Both the position numbers and the translations under genes were made by a program. From contig NZ_NIWU01000002.1 in NCBI RefSeq assembly GCF_002236105.1, positions 620,001-684,000 on the forward strand: a DNA stretch of 64,000 bases. The letters are read 5' to 3'. This document shows, piece after piece, positions 1-10,321 of this stretch. A model generated the notes under the pieces. The model was not told the origin of the DNA. It saw only the letters and a list, made by a program, of their open reading frames with translations, and searched no databases. Origin of the DNA: Pseudomonas umsongensis (GTDB taxonomy: Bacteria; Pseudomonadota; Gammaproteobacteria; Pseudomonadales; Pseudomonadaceae). Each line of letters begins with the position of its first letter. The first letter of the stretch is position 1.

Positions 1-69
1 CTCGGCGCCGTGCTGACCATCCTGGTGCCGTACCTGTACTCCGAGCTGCGAGGCAAGCGACATGACTAA
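1..69 (+). CDS. gtsB: Glucose/sugar ABC transporter permease GtsB, 3' end only
   Basis: The open frame from base 1 to the TAA at 67-69 encodes the last 22 residues of a protein, ending LYSELRGKRHD. A hydrophobic stretch followed by a short basic cytoplasmic tail is typical of the C-terminus of a sugar ABC permease. It overlaps the next permease start (ATG at 62) by 8 bases, so the two are translationally coupled. The identity rests mainly on position: in Pseudomonas the gene before gtsC is gtsB. The 5' part lies outside the window. Confidence 0.7.
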   Translation, partial: LGAVLTILVPYLYSELRGKRHD

Positions 70-907
70 TCAACTCGCAAAACCAGGCATCAGCTTCAGC
101 CGCATCGCCATCTACGCCACCCTTTTGCTGGCCGCGGCGGTGTACCTGATCCCGCTGGTGGTGATGCTGCTGACCAGCTTCAAGACTCCGGAAGACATCC
201 GCACCGGCAACCTGTTGAGCTGGCCGACCGTGATCGACGGCATCGGCTGGATCAAGGCCTGGGACGTGGTCGGTGGCTACTTCTGGAACTCGGTGAAAAT
301 CACCGTGCCGGCGGTACTGATCTCGACCTTCATCGGCGCCATGAACGGCTACGTGCTGTCGATGTGGCGCTTCCGTGGTTCGCAATTGTTCTTCGGCCTG
401 TTGCTGTTCGGTTGCTTCCTGCCGTTCCAGACCGTGCTGCTGCCGGCGTCGTTCACCCTCGGCAAGTTCGGCCTGGCGAACACCACGACGGGGCTGGTGC
501 TGGTGCACGTGGTCTACGGTCTGGCGTTCACCACGCTGTTCTTCCGTAACTACTACGTGAGCATTCCGGATGCGCTGGTCAAGGCCGCGCGGCTCGATGG
601 CGCGGGCTTCTTCACGATCTTCTGGAAGATCCTGCTGCCGATGTCGATCCCGATTGTGATGGTCTGCCTGATCTGGCAGTTCACCCAGATCTGGAATGAC
701 TTCCTGTTCGGCGTGGTCTTCGCCAGTGGCGATGCCCAGCCAATTACCGTGGCCCTGAACAACCTGGTCAACACCAGCACCGGGGCCAAGGAATACAACG
801 TTGATATGGCCGCCGCGATGATCGCCGGGCTGCCGACACTGCTGGTCTACATATTCGCTGGCAAGTATTTCCTGCGTGGGCTGACGTCCGGCGCGGTCAA
901 GGGGTAG
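62..907 (+). CDS. gtsC: Carbohydrate (glucose) ABC transporter permease GtsC
   Basis: This 281-residue inner-membrane protein is one of two permease subunits of a binding-protein-dependent sugar importer. It has a first membrane segment at about residues 16-38, several later hydrophobic segments, and the cytoplasmic EAA-type loop that docks the ATPase (KAARLDGAGFFTIFWKILLP, about 172-192). Length and layout fit the MalG/GtsC family. It overlaps gtsB by 8 bases and sits 3 bases before gtsD. With OprB and the Entner-Doudoroff genes downstream, glucose (perhaps also mannose) is the expected substrate. The substrate comes from context, not from this sequence. Confidence 0.92.
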   Translation: MTNQLAKPGISFSRIAIYATLLLAAAVYLIPLVVMLLTSFKTPEDIRTGNLLSWPTVIDGIGWIKAWDVVGGYFWNSVKITVPAVLISTFIGAMNGYVLSMWRFRGSQLFFGLLLFGCFLPFQTVLLPASFTLGKFGLANTTTGLVLVHVVYGLAFTTLFFRNYYVSIPDALVKAARLDGAGFFTIFWKILLPMSIPIVMVCLIWQFTQIWNDFLFGVVFASGDAQPITVALNNLVNTSTGAKEYNVDMAAAMIAGLPTLLVYIFAGKYFLRGLTSGAVKG

Positions 908-910
908 AAC

Positions 911-2071
<1,161 letters not shown>

Positions 2072-2082
2072 AGATCAACAAC

Positions 2083-2172
2083 TGTGGGAGCGAGCCTGCT
2101 CGCGAAAGCGGTCTATCAGTCGACATTTGCGTTGAATGACACACCGCCTTCGCGAGCAGGCTCGCTCCCACA
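2083..2172. repeat. Paired REP-type palindrome (tgtgggagcgagcctgctcg family)
   Basis: Two inverted copies of a roughly 25-base unit (GTGGGAGCGAGCCTGCTCGC and its complement) flank about 40 bases. Each unit is itself hairpin-forming. The same pair recurs near 4607, 41126, 51311 and 62720. It sits between gtsD and oprB inside the presumed operon, where it could shape mRNA stability. Confidence 0.9.
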
Positions 2173-2267
2173 TGGGGGCTCCGTGATGGGCGGCCTGTCG
2201 CCTGCCACAACCGATGGAACCGCGTTAGAAAAACAAAAGTTAATAACAATAAGACGAGGAAGTAGGG

Positions 2268-3614
2268 ATGAAGAAGAACAACAGCGCTCAGCTTATCTGC
2301 CAGTTATCGGCCGTTGCAGCCATGATGCTGGCCGGCAGCGTTCACGCGGCTGAAGCGTTCAGCGCCGATTCCGAATGGATGACCGGCGATTGGGGGGGCG
2401 AGCGGACCAGGCTGATCGAGCAGGGCATCGACATCAAGATGGACTACGTCGGTGAAGTGGGCGGCAACCTCCACGGCGGGTTCAACGATGACAAGACTGC
2501 ACGCTACAGTGACCAGTTTGGCCTGGGCGCGGCGCTGGACCTGGAGAAACTGTTCGGCTGGGATAACACCCAGGCCAAGATCCAGCTCACCAACCGTAAC
2601 GGTGAAAACATCTCCAATGACCGTATCGGCGACCCGCGTGCCGGCACCTTGAGTTCCTCGCAGGAAGTCTACGGTCGTGGGCATATGGTCCGGCTGACCC
2701 AACTGTGGATCAAGCACCAGTTCCTCGACAATAAACTCGACATCAAGGCCGGTTACTTCGGTGAGGGTGAAGACTTCAACTCCTTCCCGTGCGAATTCCA
2801 GAACCTGGCGTTCTGCGGCTCCCAGGTGGGTAACTGGGCCACCAACATCTGGTACAACTGGCCGGTCAGCCAGGCCGCTATCCGCCTGAAGTGGAACATC
2901 TCGCCTGAGTTCTATGCGCAGATCGGCGCCTACAACCAGAACCCGTCGCAACTGGAACACGGCAATGGCTTCAAGCTCAGCGGCAGTGGGACCGAGGGCA
3001 CCGTCCTGCCGGTCGAGCTGGTGTGGTTGCCTAACCCTGGCAACCTGCCGGGCGAATACCGTGTCGGTTACTACAAGAGCACGGCCAGCGCCGATGACGT
3101 TCTTGAAGACGACAACGGCAATAACGCGGCAACCAGCGGCAACGCCTATCGCAGCCACAGCAGCAAGCACGGCTACTGGTTCGTTGCACAACAGCAACTC
3201 ACCAGCCATAACGGTGACTCGACCCGCGGTCTGAACATTGCCGCCAACGCCACTTTCCACGACAAGGACACCAACATCGTCGACAACTACCAGTCGCTGA
3301 TGTTTGTGTACAAGGGGCCGTTCGATGCGCGTCCCAAAGATGACCTGGGCATCGGTTTCGCCCGTATCCATGTCAACGATGACGTGAAGAAGAACGCTGA
3401 ACTGGTCAACGCCTCCAATGGCGTCAGCGACTACAACGATCCACTGTTCTCGCCGCTGCGTGACACCGAATACAACTACGAGCTCAACTACGGCTTCCAC
3501 GTGACCAACTGGCTGACCGTGCGTCCGAACCTGCAATACATCACTCACCCAGGTGGCGTCGATGAAGTTGATAACGCTTTGGTCGCCGGCCTGAAAATTC
3601 AGTCGGTGTTCTAA
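2268..3614 (+). CDS. oprB: Carbohydrate-selective porin OprB
   Basis: This 448-residue outer-membrane porin lets glucose and related sugars into the periplasm. Residues 1-27 form a signal peptide ending SVHA. The mature start (EAFSADSEWMTGDWGGERTR) carries the WMTGDWGG motif of the OprB family, and the chain ends in a beta-strand with terminal phenylalanine (LKIQSVF), as outer-membrane barrels do. The start codon follows a GAGGAAGTAGGG ribosome-binding stretch. It lies 196 bases after gtsD, separated by a REP pair, and is followed by a good terminator at 3652-3681. It supplies substrate to the Gts transporter. Confidence 0.95.
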   Translation: MKKNNSAQLICQLSAVAAMMLAGSVHAAEAFSADSEWMTGDWGGERTRLIEQGIDIKMDYVGEVGGNLHGGFNDDKTARYSDQFGLGAALDLEKLFGWDNTQAKIQLTNRNGENISNDRIGDPRAGTLSSSQEVYGRGHMVRLTQLWIKHQFLDNKLDIKAGYFGEGEDFNSFPCEFQNLAFCGSQVGNWATNIWYNWPVSQAAIRLKWNISPEFYAQIGAYNQNPSQLEHGNGFKLSGSGTEGTVLPVELVWLPNPGNLPGEYRVGYYKSTASADDVLEDDNGNNAATSGNAYRSHSSKHGYWFVAQQQLTSHNGDSTRGLNIAANATFHDKDTNIVDNYQSLMFVYKGPFDARPKDDLGIGFARIHVNDDVKKNAELVNASNGVSDYNDPLFSPLRDTEYNYELNYGFHVTNWLTVRPNLQYITHPGGVDEVDNALVAGLKIQSVF

Positions 3615-3651
3615 CGCGACTGCGATAAGCTCTTCTCCATGTGCGCATTTT

Positions 3652-3681
3652 GCGGACGGCTATGGCTGTCCGCTTTTTTTT
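3652..3681 (+). terminator. Rho-independent terminator after oprB
   Basis: A GCGGAC...GTCCGC hairpin (3652-3673, extendable to 9 pairs with a G-T wobble) is followed by eight T residues, 37 bases after the oprB stop. It ends the gts-oprB transcript before the mutarotase gene. Confidence 0.85.
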
Positions 3682-3727
3682 GCGGGTCGCGCACCCCGGT
3701 AACAGATGATTTTCAGGACCGTGGCAC

Positions 3728-4582
3728 ATGCTTGAGCATCCGCTACAACGCTTCTTCAAATCCCTGCGTGAACGGCCGGTGTTCGCATGGGAGCGCTATC
3801 AGAAGCGCGACGTGTTGGTGATCGATCATCCGCTGTGTCAGGCGGTGTTCAGTCGTCAGGGTGCGCAGTTGCTGCACTTTCAGCCCAAGGGCCAGAAGCC
3901 CTGGCTGTGGTGCGCGGCGAAGTGGCCGCAGGTCGGGGCCATTCGCGGTGGCGTGCCGGTGTGCTGGCCATGGTATGGCCGGCATCCAAGCGAAAACGCC
4001 TGGCCATCCCATGGTTGGGCGCGGTTGCTTGACTGGAAACTGATCGACAGCAGTAGCGATGACGATGGCGTGCGCCTGCATTGGCAGCTTGAGCTGTGCG
4101 ACTGGCAGGTGGACCTGCACGCGCACCTCGGTGAGCGCATGGATTTACGTCTGAGCACTGAGCATCAGGACGACATGCCGTGCCAATTGAGTCAGGCTTT
4201 GCACGCTTACTGGCGTATTGGTGATGTCAGTGAGATAGCGCTGTCTGGGCTGGAAGGTGTGCAGGGTTATGACCAGTTGAACCGCCAGGTTTGCCAGCAG
4301 GAAGGCGAGTTGCGCGTCGATGGAGGTTGTCAGCGGGTGTTCCAGCATGACGGTGAACTGCAGCTCAACGACCATGCCTGGCAGCGGGCGTTATGTATCG
4401 ATACGGGTGCCAGTGCCGACACGGTGGTCTGGCATCCGGGCTCGCGGCCGTTGCTGGGGGTGAGTTGGAATGAGATATCTGAATTCGTTTGCGTAGAGGC
4501 GGCTAGCGGCGGCACCGACAGCCTGTGCCTGAAGCCTGGGGAGCGGGCGTATTTGAGTTTGCAGGCGCGGGTTGGGGCATGA
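3728..4582 (+). CDS. D-hexose-6-phosphate mutarotase (YeaD family)
   Basis: This 284-residue cytoplasmic aldose-1-epimerase-fold protein should interconvert alpha and beta anomers of glucose 6-phosphate and so feed Zwf. The family signs are the early AVFSRQGAQLLHFQPKG stretch, IRGGVPVCWPWYGRH (about residues 75-90) and HGWARLLDW, where the histidine is expected to be catalytic. VWHPGSRPLLGVSWNE near the C-terminus is also typical. Length matches the E. coli YeaD family. The gene sits between oprB and hexR in the glucose cluster, which supports the role. A REP pair follows the stop. Confidence 0.9.
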   Translation: MLEHPLQRFFKSLRERPVFAWERYQKRDVLVIDHPLCQAVFSRQGAQLLHFQPKGQKPWLWCAAKWPQVGAIRGGVPVCWPWYGRHPSENAWPSHGWARLLDWKLIDSSSDDDGVRLHWQLELCDWQVDLHAHLGERMDLRLSTEHQDDMPCQLSQALHAYWRIGDVSEIALSGLEGVQGYDQLNRQVCQQEGELRVDGGCQRVFQHDGELQLNDHAWQRALCIDTGASADTVVWHPGSRPLLGVSWNEISEFVCVEAASGGTDSLCLKPGERAYLSLQARVGA

Positions 4583-4606
4583 TTTTGCGGTGTTGCGGCT
4601 GGCCCC

Positions 4607-4700
4607 TTCGCGAGCAGGCTCGCTCCCACAGTAGATCTTCAGTGAACACAGTATTTGCGTTGAACAAAGGTCCACTGTGGGAGCGAGCCTGCTCGCGAAG
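4607..4700. repeat. Paired REP-type palindrome, opposite orientation
   Basis: This is the same unit as at 2083 but arranged in the reverse order (TTCGCGAGCAGGCTCGCTCC first, its complement last). It lies between the convergent mutarotase and hexR genes, where it may act in place of a bidirectional terminator. Confidence 0.9.
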
Positions 4701-4727
4701 AGGCCGGGCCAGGCAATGAAGCTGTCG

Positions 4728-5597
4728 TCAGCTGAACTCGTCGCCCACCGGATACCGGCTGGCATTCAGGCTCTCCTTGATCTTGCGCAAATGCGGCTGG
4801 AAATCCACCCCGCGGCGCAAGGTCATGCCGGTGGCGAGCACATCGAGCACCGTCAACTGAATGATCCGCGAAGTCATCGGCATGTAGATGTCGGTGTCTT
4901 CCGGCAGCGGGATATTCAGGCTCAAGGTACTGGCCTTGGCCAGGGGCGAGTTCTCGGCGGTCAGGCCAAGTACCGAAGCGCCGTTCTCCCGGGCGATGCG
5001 CGCCACTTCCACCAGTTCGCGGGTGCGGCCGGTGTAGGAAATGATCACGAACAACTCGCCGGTGTGCGCAACCGAAGCAATCATGCGCTGCATCAGCACG
5101 TCGGCATGGGCGGTCACAGCCAGGTTGAAACGGAAGAACTTGTGCTGTGCATCCAGTGCCACAGGGGCTGAAGCGCCCAGGCCGAAGAAGTGAATCTGTC
5201 GGGCCTGGATCAACAGGTCGACGGCGCGGCTGATCAGGTTCGGGTCCAGTGCCTGGCAAGCACTGTCCAGGGACGCGATGGCGCTACCGAAGATCTTTTG
5301 CGTATAGGCTTCGGGGTTGTCGTCGGCCTCCACCGCACGGCTGACGTAGGCCGCGCCACTTGCCAGGCTCTGGGCCAGCTGCAACTTCAGCTCGGGGTAA
5401 CCGCTGACGCCGAACGAACGGCAGAATCGGTTGACCGTCGGTTCACTGACCGAGGCGGCCTGGGCGAGGGCGGCGATGCTGAATCGGGTGGCCTGCTGTG
5501 GATTGAGCAGGATCACCTCGGCCACTTTGCGTTCGGCCTTGTTCAGCTCTTCAAGGCGATTCTGGATCTGCTCCAGTAAATTTCGCACGCGGTCCAT
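4728..5597 (-). CDS. hexR: HexR, RpiR-family repressor of glucose catabolism
   Basis: This 289-residue regulator represses the Entner-Doudoroff genes and is released by KDPG, as known for P. putida HexR. The N-terminal helix-turn-helix domain (about 1-77) contains [20 protein letters not shown]. The SIS sugar-phosphate domain (about 115-260) contains [20 protein letters not shown] and [16 protein letters not shown]. The start ATG is preceded by AAGGAAACTC on the minus strand. It is transcribed divergently from zwf, and the shared 219-base gap holds a palindrome that fits a HexR operator, plus a terminator-like hairpin in the hexR leader. Confidence 0.95.
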   Translation of the reverse strand: MDRVRNLLEQIQNRLEELNKAERKVAEVILLNPQQATRFSIAALAQAASVSEPTVNRFCRSFGVSGYPELKLQLAQSLASGAAYVSRAVEADDNPEAYTQKIFGSAIASLDSACQALDPNLISRAVDLLIQARQIHFFGLGASAPVALDAQHKFFRFNLAVTAHADVLMQRMIASVAHTGELFVIISYTGRTRELVEVARIARENGASVLGLTAENSPLAKASTLSLNIPLPEDTDIYMPMTSRIIQLTVLDVLATGMTLRRGVDFQPHLRKIKESLNASRYPVGDEFS

Positions 5598-5643
5598 ATG
5601 AGTTTCCTTGATTCACCTGCGCCAATAAGCGCGCGGCTAATGC

Positions 5644-5666
5644 AAAAAGGGCCTTTGGTGAGGCCC
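5644..5666 (-). terminator. Terminator-like hairpin in the hexR leader
   Basis: Read on the minus strand, GGGCCT-CACCAA-AGGCCC is followed by five T residues, the form of an intrinsic terminator. It lies 47 bases upstream of the hexR start codon, so transcripts starting near the zwf promoter region would meet it before hexR. Whether it attenuates hexR or blocks other antisense transcription cannot be told from sequence. Confidence 0.5.
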
Positions 5667-5732
5667 GTAACGGTGGCCTATCCTACTGATGGCTCCGACC
5701 GACCACCACTCGGAATCTGTATTTTGCGAAAA

Positions 5733-5751
5733 TGTTGTGGTTATTACTACA
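5733..5751. promoter_or_regulatory. Probable HexR operator upstream of zwf
   Basis: TGTTGT and ACTACA form near-perfect inverted arms around a 7-base spacer (GGTTATT), 66 bases before the zwf start codon. P. putida HexR is reported to bind TTGT-N7/8-ACAA-like palindromes upstream of zwf, edd and gap. The match and the position between hexR and zwf make this the best candidate site. Confidence 0.65.
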
Positions 5752-5816
5752 TTTTCCCTTGAGTGATGCCTTGAAAAAAGGTATTTGTAGCTTAACTTGA
5801 TAAAAGAACAAACATC

Positions 5817-7286
5817 ATGCCTTCGATTACGGTTGAACCGTGCACCTTTGCCTTGTTCGGCGCTTTGGGCGATCTGGCCTTGCGCAAGCTGTTTCCTGCC
5901 CTTTATCAACTCGATGGCGCAGGCCTCCTGCACGAGGACACGCGCATTATCGCGCTGGCCCGCGAGCCGGGTAGCGCGCAGGAGCACCTGGCGTTCATTA
6001 CCTCCGAGCTGCGCCGCTACGTCGGTGCCAAGGAGCTGGACGAAGCCGTGGTCGAGCGTTTCCTTGCGCGCCTGAGCTACCTGCACGTCGACTTCCTCAA
6101 GCCTGAAGATTACATCGCCCTGGCTGAAGTGGCCGGCAGTGCGCAACGGGTCATCGCCTATTTCGCCACGCCAGCGGCGGTCTACGGCGCGATCTGCGAG
6201 AACCTGGCCAAGGTTGGCCTGGCTGAAAATACCCGCGTGGTACTGGAAAAGCCCATCGGTTCGGACCTGGAATCCTCGCGCAAGGTCAATGACGCCGTGG
6301 CGCAGTTCTTCCCGGAGAACCGCACTTATCGCATCGACCACTACCTGGGCAAGGAAACCGTACAGAACCTGATCGCCCTGCGTTTCGCCAACAGCCTGTT
6401 CGAGACCCAGTGGAACCAGAACTACATCTCCCACGTGGAAATCACCGTGGCCGAGAAGGTCGGCATCGAAGGCCGCTGGGGCTACTTCGACAAGGCCGGC
6501 CAGCTGCGCGACATGATCCAGAACCACCTGCTGCAACTGCTCTGCCTGATCGCCATGGACCCGCCGGCCGACCTGTCCGCCGACAGCATCCGTGACGAGA
6601 AAGTCAAAGTGCTCAAGGCGCTGGCGCCAATCAGCCCGGAAGGCCTGACCACCCAGGTAGTGCGTGGCCAGTACATCGCCGGGTACAGCGAAGGCAAACC
6701 GGTGCCTGGCTACCTGGAAGAACCCAATTCCAACACCCAGAGCGACACCGAGACATTCGTCGCCCTGCGTGCCGATATTCGCAACTGGCGCTGGGCCGGC
6801 GTGCCGTTTTACCTGCGCACTGGCAAGCGCATGCCGCAGAAGCTGTCGCAGATCGTCATCCACTTCAAGGAACCGTCGCACTACATTTTCGCTCCCGAGC
6901 AGCGCCTGCAGATCAGCAACAAGCTGATTATCCGCCTGCAACCGGACGAAGGCATTTCCTTGCGTGTGATGACCAAGGAACAAGGCCTGGACAAGGGCAT
7001 GCAGCTGCGTAGCGGTCCGTTGCAGCTGAATTTTTCCGACACCTGGCGCAGCGCACGGATCCCCGATGCCTACGAGCGGTTGTTGCTGGAAGTAATGCGT
7101 GGCAATCAGAACCTGTTTGTCCGTAAAGATGAAATCGAAGCCGCGTGGAAGTGGTGTGACCAGTTGATCGCCGGGTGGAAAAAATCCGGTGATGCGCCCA
7201 AGCCGTACGCGGCCGGGTCCTGGGGACCGATGAGTTCCATTGCTCTGATCACGCGGGACGGGAGGTCGTGGTATGGCGATATCTGA
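5817..7286 (+). CDS. zwf: Glucose-6-phosphate 1-dehydrogenase
   Basis: This 489-residue cytoplasmic enzyme oxidises glucose 6-phosphate to 6-phosphogluconolactone with NADP+ or NAD+. It shows the nucleotide-binding [12 protein letters not shown] (14-25), EKPIG (144-148) and the catalytic RIDHYLGKE (172-180) with its active-site histidine pair partner. Full length for the family. It is the first gene of zwf-pgl-eda; its 3' end overlaps pgl by 14 bases. A probable HexR operator lies upstream. The ribosome-binding site is weak (AAAAGAAC). Confidence 0.97.
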   Translation: MPSITVEPCTFALFGALGDLALRKLFPALYQLDGAGLLHEDTRIIALAREPGSAQEHLAFITSELRRYVGAKELDEAVVERFLARLSYLHVDFLKPEDYIALAEVAGSAQRVIAYFATPAAVYGAICENLAKVGLAENTRVVLEKPIGSDLESSRKVNDAVAQFFPENRTYRIDHYLGKETVQNLIALRFANSLFETQWNQNYISHVEITVAEKVGIEGRWGYFDKAGQLRDMIQNHLLQLLCLIAMDPPADLSADSIRDEKVKVLKALAPISPEGLTTQVVRGQYIAGYSEGKPVPGYLEEPNSNTQSDTETFVALRADIRNWRWAGVPFYLRTGKRMPQKLSQIVIHFKEPSHYIFAPEQRLQISNKLIIRLQPDEGISLRVMTKEQGLDKGMQLRSGPLQLNFSDTWRSARIPDAYERLLLEVMRGNQNLFVRKDEIEAAWKWCDQLIAGWKKSGDAPKPYAAGSWGPMSSIALITRDGRSWYGDI

Positions 7287-7986
7287 TTTGAAACTGCCCA
7301 AGGGCGTCCACGCACATGCGTTCAAGAGCCCGGTGCTATTGGCTGAAAGCCTGGCGCTGAACGTGGCCAAGCAACTGAGCGATGCCATAGAGGCCCAAGG
7401 CACGGCGACCCTGGTGGTCTCCGGTGGCCGCAGCCCGGTGGCGTTCTTCCAGCACCTGGCCAAGCAGGCGCTGGACTGGTCGAACGTGGTGGTCAGCCTT
7501 GCCGACGAGCGTTGGGTGCCGGTCGAGCATGCCGACAGCAATGCCGGCCTGCTGAAAAAATACCTGTTGCAGGGGCCCGCAGCCAAGGCGCAGTTCCTGA
7601 GCCTGTACAGCGCCAGCGCCAACCTGGAGCAGGCCGCCGAGCAGGCCGATCGTTTGCTGTCCGAACTGCCGGTGATCGACGTGCTGGTGCTGGGCATGGG
7701 CGATGACGGCCACACTGCCTCGCTGTTCCCCAACAGCCCGAACCTGGACGAAGCCTTGAAGGCGGATGGCATTCGTCGATGCTGGCCGATGCTCGCACCG
7801 ACCGTACCGCATCAACGCCTGACCATGAGCCGTGCGCTGTTGGCCTCGGCCAAACACAAGATTCTGTCGATTTCCGGTCAGTCCAAGTTGACCACCCTGA
7901 GTTTCGCGCTGGCCGGTGACGATGTCGCCGAAATGCCGGTGCGCGCCTTTCTGCAACCCACGTTAGAGATTTACTGGTGCCCATGA
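7273..7986 (+). CDS. pgl: 6-phosphogluconolactonase
   Basis: This 237-residue enzyme hydrolyses 6-phosphogluconolactone to 6-phosphogluconate, the step after Zwf. The DevB/Pgl family marks are [16 protein letters not shown] (about 47-62), the ADERWVP motif (about 77-83) and [16 protein letters not shown] (about 140-155). The start overlaps the zwf end by 14 bases and is preceded by GGGAGG, so it is translationally coupled. Length fits bacterial Pgl. Eda follows at once. Confidence 0.96.
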   Translation: MAISDLKLPKGVHAHAFKSPVLLAESLALNVAKQLSDAIEAQGTATLVVSGGRSPVAFFQHLAKQALDWSNVVVSLADERWVPVEHADSNAGLLKKYLLQGPAAKAQFLSLYSASANLEQAAEQADRLLSELPVIDVLVLGMGDDGHTASLFPNSPNLDEALKADGIRRCWPMLAPTVPHQRLTMSRALLASAKHKILSISGQSKLTTLSFALAGDDVAEMPVRAFLQPTLEIYWCP

Positions 7987-8003
7987 GCCAAGGAACAGCC
8001 GCT

Positions 8004-8669
8004 ATGACAAACCCATCCCCGACCGTTTCCATGGCGGATAAAGTTGCCCTGATCGACAGCCTCTGCGCCAAGGCGCGGATCCTGCCGGTGATTACCATTG
8101 CCCGCGAGCAGGACATCCTGCCGTTGGCCGACGCCCTCGCAGCCGGTGGCCTGACCGCCCTGGAAGTGACCTTGCGTTCGCAGTTCGGCCTCAAGGCCAT
8201 CCAGGTCCTGCGTGAGCAGCGTCCGGAACTGGTAACCGGTGCTGGCACCGTACTCGATCGTCACATGCTGGCTGCGGCGGAAGCGGCCGGTTCGCAATTC
8301 ATTGTCACGCCAGGCATCACCCGTGACTTGCTGGAAGCCAGCGTAGCCAGCCCGATTCCGCTGTTGCCGGGCATCAGCAACGCCTCGGGCATCATGGAGG
8401 GCTACGGCCTGGGCTATCGCCGCTTCAAACTGTTCCCGGCAGAAGTCAGTGGTGGCGTCGCCGCCATCAAGGCGCTGGGCGGTCCGTTCGGCGAAGTGAA
8501 ATTCTGCCCGACCGGCGGCGTGGGGCCTGCCAATATCAAGAGCTACATGGCATTGAAAAACGTCATGTGCGTGGGCGGTAGCTGGATGCTCGATCCGGAG
8601 TGGATCAAGAACGGCGACTGGGCCCGCATTCAGGAATGCACCGCCGAGGCCTTGGCGCTGCTGGACTGA
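8004..8669 (+). CDS. eda: KDPG/KHG aldolase
   Basis: This 221-residue class I aldolase splits 2-keto-3-deoxy-6-phosphogluconate into pyruvate and glyceraldehyde 3-phosphate, the last Entner-Doudoroff step. E54 lies in LEVTLRS and the Schiff-base lysine K142 in RFKLFPAE. The start at 8004 is chosen because AAGGA at 7990-7994 lies 9 bases upstream and the protein then opens like other pseudomonad Eda proteins. GTG at 7977 and ATG at 7983 are in frame but overlap pgl. It ends the zwf-pgl-eda operon at a strong terminator. Confidence 0.95.
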   Translation: MTNPSPTVSMADKVALIDSLCAKARILPVITIAREQDILPLADALAAGGLTALEVTLRSQFGLKAIQVLREQRPELVTGAGTVLDRHMLAAAEAAGSQFIVTPGITRDLLEASVASPIPLLPGISNASGIMEGYGLGYRRFKLFPAEVSGGVAAIKALGGPFGEVKFCPTGGVGPANIKSYMALKNVMCVGGSWMLDPEWIKNGDWARIQECTAEALALLD

Positions 8670-8710
8670 TCAGCTTTACCTGACACGTAGTTGTGTGTTT
8701 TACGGCTTTA

Positions 8711-8742
8711 CGGTGCGCTTGGTCGGTGCACCGTTTTTTTTT
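8711..8742 (+). terminator. Terminator of the zwf-pgl-eda operon
   Basis: CGGTGC (8711-8716) pairs with GCACCG (8728-8733) and is followed by nine T residues, 42 bases after the eda stop. Confidence 0.85.
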
Positions 8743-8776
8743 GCCCGCAAAAAAAACCTGGTATCGGCGCGTTTCT

Positions 8777-8870
8777 CTGTAGGAGCAAGGCTTGCCCGCG
8801 ATGGCGTCCTGTCAGTCGACATCAATGTTGAATGGGATGCCCTCATCGCGGGCAAGCCTTGCTCCTACAG
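8777..8870. repeat. Inverted repeat pair, 'taggagcaaggcttgcccgcg' family
   Basis: CTGTAGGAGCAAGGCTTGCC at the left end is repeated as its complement at the right end, around about 40 bases. It is a relative of the tgtgggagcgag family with a different core. It lies between the convergent eda and aminotransferase genes. Confidence 0.85.
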
Positions 8871-8878
8871 ATGGTCCG

Positions 8879-10060
8879 TTATCGCAGTTCAGTCAGTGCC
8901 GTGGTCAACAGCATCATGTCAGCCGCGGTGGTGGTCAGTCCCGGCGTGATGCGGATACACGGACCACAGGCCGCACCGCTGCGAACCACGGTGAACAGGT
9001 TGTAGTCGCGCAGCAAGCGTTCGACCATCGGCTGTTGGTCGGCATGCGCGACAAAGCGCATCGACGTAATGCCGCAATACAGCCTCGGGTCATCCGGCGT
9101 CATGACTTCAATGCCCGACAGTTCGCGTGCTGGCTTTACCCAAAGGTTGCGCAAATAGTTCAGCCGCGTCCCCTTGGCTGTCGAACCGCCCATCGCATGA
9201 TGTTCCTCGATGACCAGCGGCAGGGTCAGCAAGGCAGGAATGTTCGGTGTGCTGTAGGGCGTGCGGGCGCGGATGTCGGTCACCGGGAAGTGCATCTCGC
9301 CCATGTCGGGGTCGATGTCGGCCAGGCGCTCGGGGGCGATGAAGATGAAACCCAGGGTCAGAGGCGCTCCGATCCACTTGTGCAGGTTGTAGGCGGCGAA
9401 GTCGATACCCAGCTCATTGAGATCGAATTCGAACTGGCCCAACGCGTGGGCGCCGTCGAGAATCACGTCGATGCCATGTTCCCTGGCGGCGGCTGCAATC
9501 GCCTGGACGGGCATCACCAGGCCGGTGCGGTGGGTGACGTGGGTCAGGGCCATCAGCTTGAGTCGCGGGTAACGCGTGAAGGCTTCGCGATAGGTGTTCA
9601 GCAGGCTGTCGAAACTGGCGGGATGCGGATGCTCGATCTCGATCACTTCGACGCCTCGATTGCGCGCCAGCCAGCGCATGGCGCCCTTGACCGTGTCGTA
9701 CTCGAGGTCGCTGAAAAGAACCTGGTCGCCCGGCTGCAAGCGGTTGTAGTTGCGGATCAACGCTTGCAGCCCGTCCGTCGCATTGCGGGTGAGGGCGACG
9801 CTTTCTGCGGCAACGCCAATCAAACCGGCCACCTGCGAACTGATCTTCTGGCTCTCGCCTTGTTCGAAACGCTGGCGCACATAAACCGAGTTGCTGCGGT
9901 TGATCAGCTCGATGTTGCGTTGGTATTCCTCGACCACCGTGCGCGACATTCGCCCGAAGTAACCGTTTTCCAGATTGATCGGGCCAGGTTGGACTTCGTA
10001 GCGGTCGGCAAAGGTTCGCCAGAAAGCTTCATCACGGGCACGGAGGGTGTTGTCGGGCAT
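8879..10060 (-). CDS. Class V aminotransferase-fold PLP enzyme
   Basis: This 393-residue cytoplasmic protein has the fold of cysteine desulfurases and isopenicillin N epimerases. The cofactor-binding DGAHALGQ (202-209) and the Schiff-base lysine K228 in YNLHKW are clear, as is TRNATDGLQALI (91-102), the phosphate-contact region. The substrate is not evident. No N-terminal signal is seen, so it is probably cytoplasmic. It starts 24 bases after the DUF3820 gene on the same strand and may be co-transcribed with it. Confidence 0.85.
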   Translation of the reverse strand: MPDNTLRARDEAFWRTFADRYEVQPGPINLENGYFGRMSRTVVEEYQRNIELINRSNSVYVRQRFEQGESQKISSQVAGLIGVAAESVALTRNATDGLQALIRNYNRLQPGDQVLFSDLEYDTVKGAMRWLARNRGVEVIEIEHPHPASFDSLLNTYREAFTRYPRLKLMALTHVTHRTGLVMPVQAIAAAAREHGIDVILDGAHALGQFEFDLNELGIDFAAYNLHKWIGAPLTLGFIFIAPERLADIDPDMGEMHFPVTDIRARTPYSTPNIPALLTLPLVIEEHHAMGGSTAKGTRLNYLRNLWVKPARELSGIEVMTPDDPRLYCGITSMRFVAHADQQPMVERLLRDYNLFTVVRSGAACGPCIRITPGLTTTAADMMLLTTALTELR

Positions 10061-10084
10061 GGATTACTCGATGAGTGGGCGATT

Positions 10085-10321
10085 TCAATGACGGGGCGCG
10101 GGTTTGCCATGTTTGGCGCGCAAGGGTTCGAGCAACTCGGACAAGCCGTTGTGATCGATTTCCTGCATCAGGGCCAGCAAGCCACCCAGTTCGCCATGGG
10201 GGAAACCTTCCCGGGCGAACCAGTTGAGGTAGGGGCCGGGCAGGTCGGCGATGATTCGCCCCTTGTATTTGCCAAAGGGCATTTGGCGAGTAATCAGCAA
10301 TTCGAGCTTTTCAGGGTTCAT
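10085..10321 (-). CDS. DUF3820 family protein (QSregVF-like)
   Basis: This is a 78-residue small soluble protein with the family pattern MPFGKYKGRIIADLPGPYLN followed by WFAREGFPHGELG. The ATG at 10319-10321 is preferred over an upstream in-frame start because AAGGCGA lies about 9 bases before it. The family is named for a P. aeruginosa protein tied to quorum-sensing-regulated virulence; the biochemical role is unknown. It precedes the aminotransferase gene by 24 bases. Confidence 0.8.
   Translation of the reverse strand: MNPEKLELLITRQMPFGKYKGRIIADLPGPYLNWFAREGFPHGELGGLLALMQEIDHNGLSELLEPLRAKHGKPAPRH

Noticed and set aside
2084..2353. Small frames beginning MGASLLAK
   Set aside because: These recur at 2084, 4330, 4677, 41128, 51122 and elsewhere because they are translations of the REP repeat GTGGGAGCGAGCCTGCTCGC. 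They are not genes.
5637..7772. A 711-residue open frame opposite zwf and pgl
   Set aside because: It is a mirror of the strong zwf and pgl genes in GC-rich DNA, begins and ends in the REP/intergenic area and resembles no protein family. Same for the long antisense frames at 926-2035, 28911-30551, 41651-42838 and 59243-61393.
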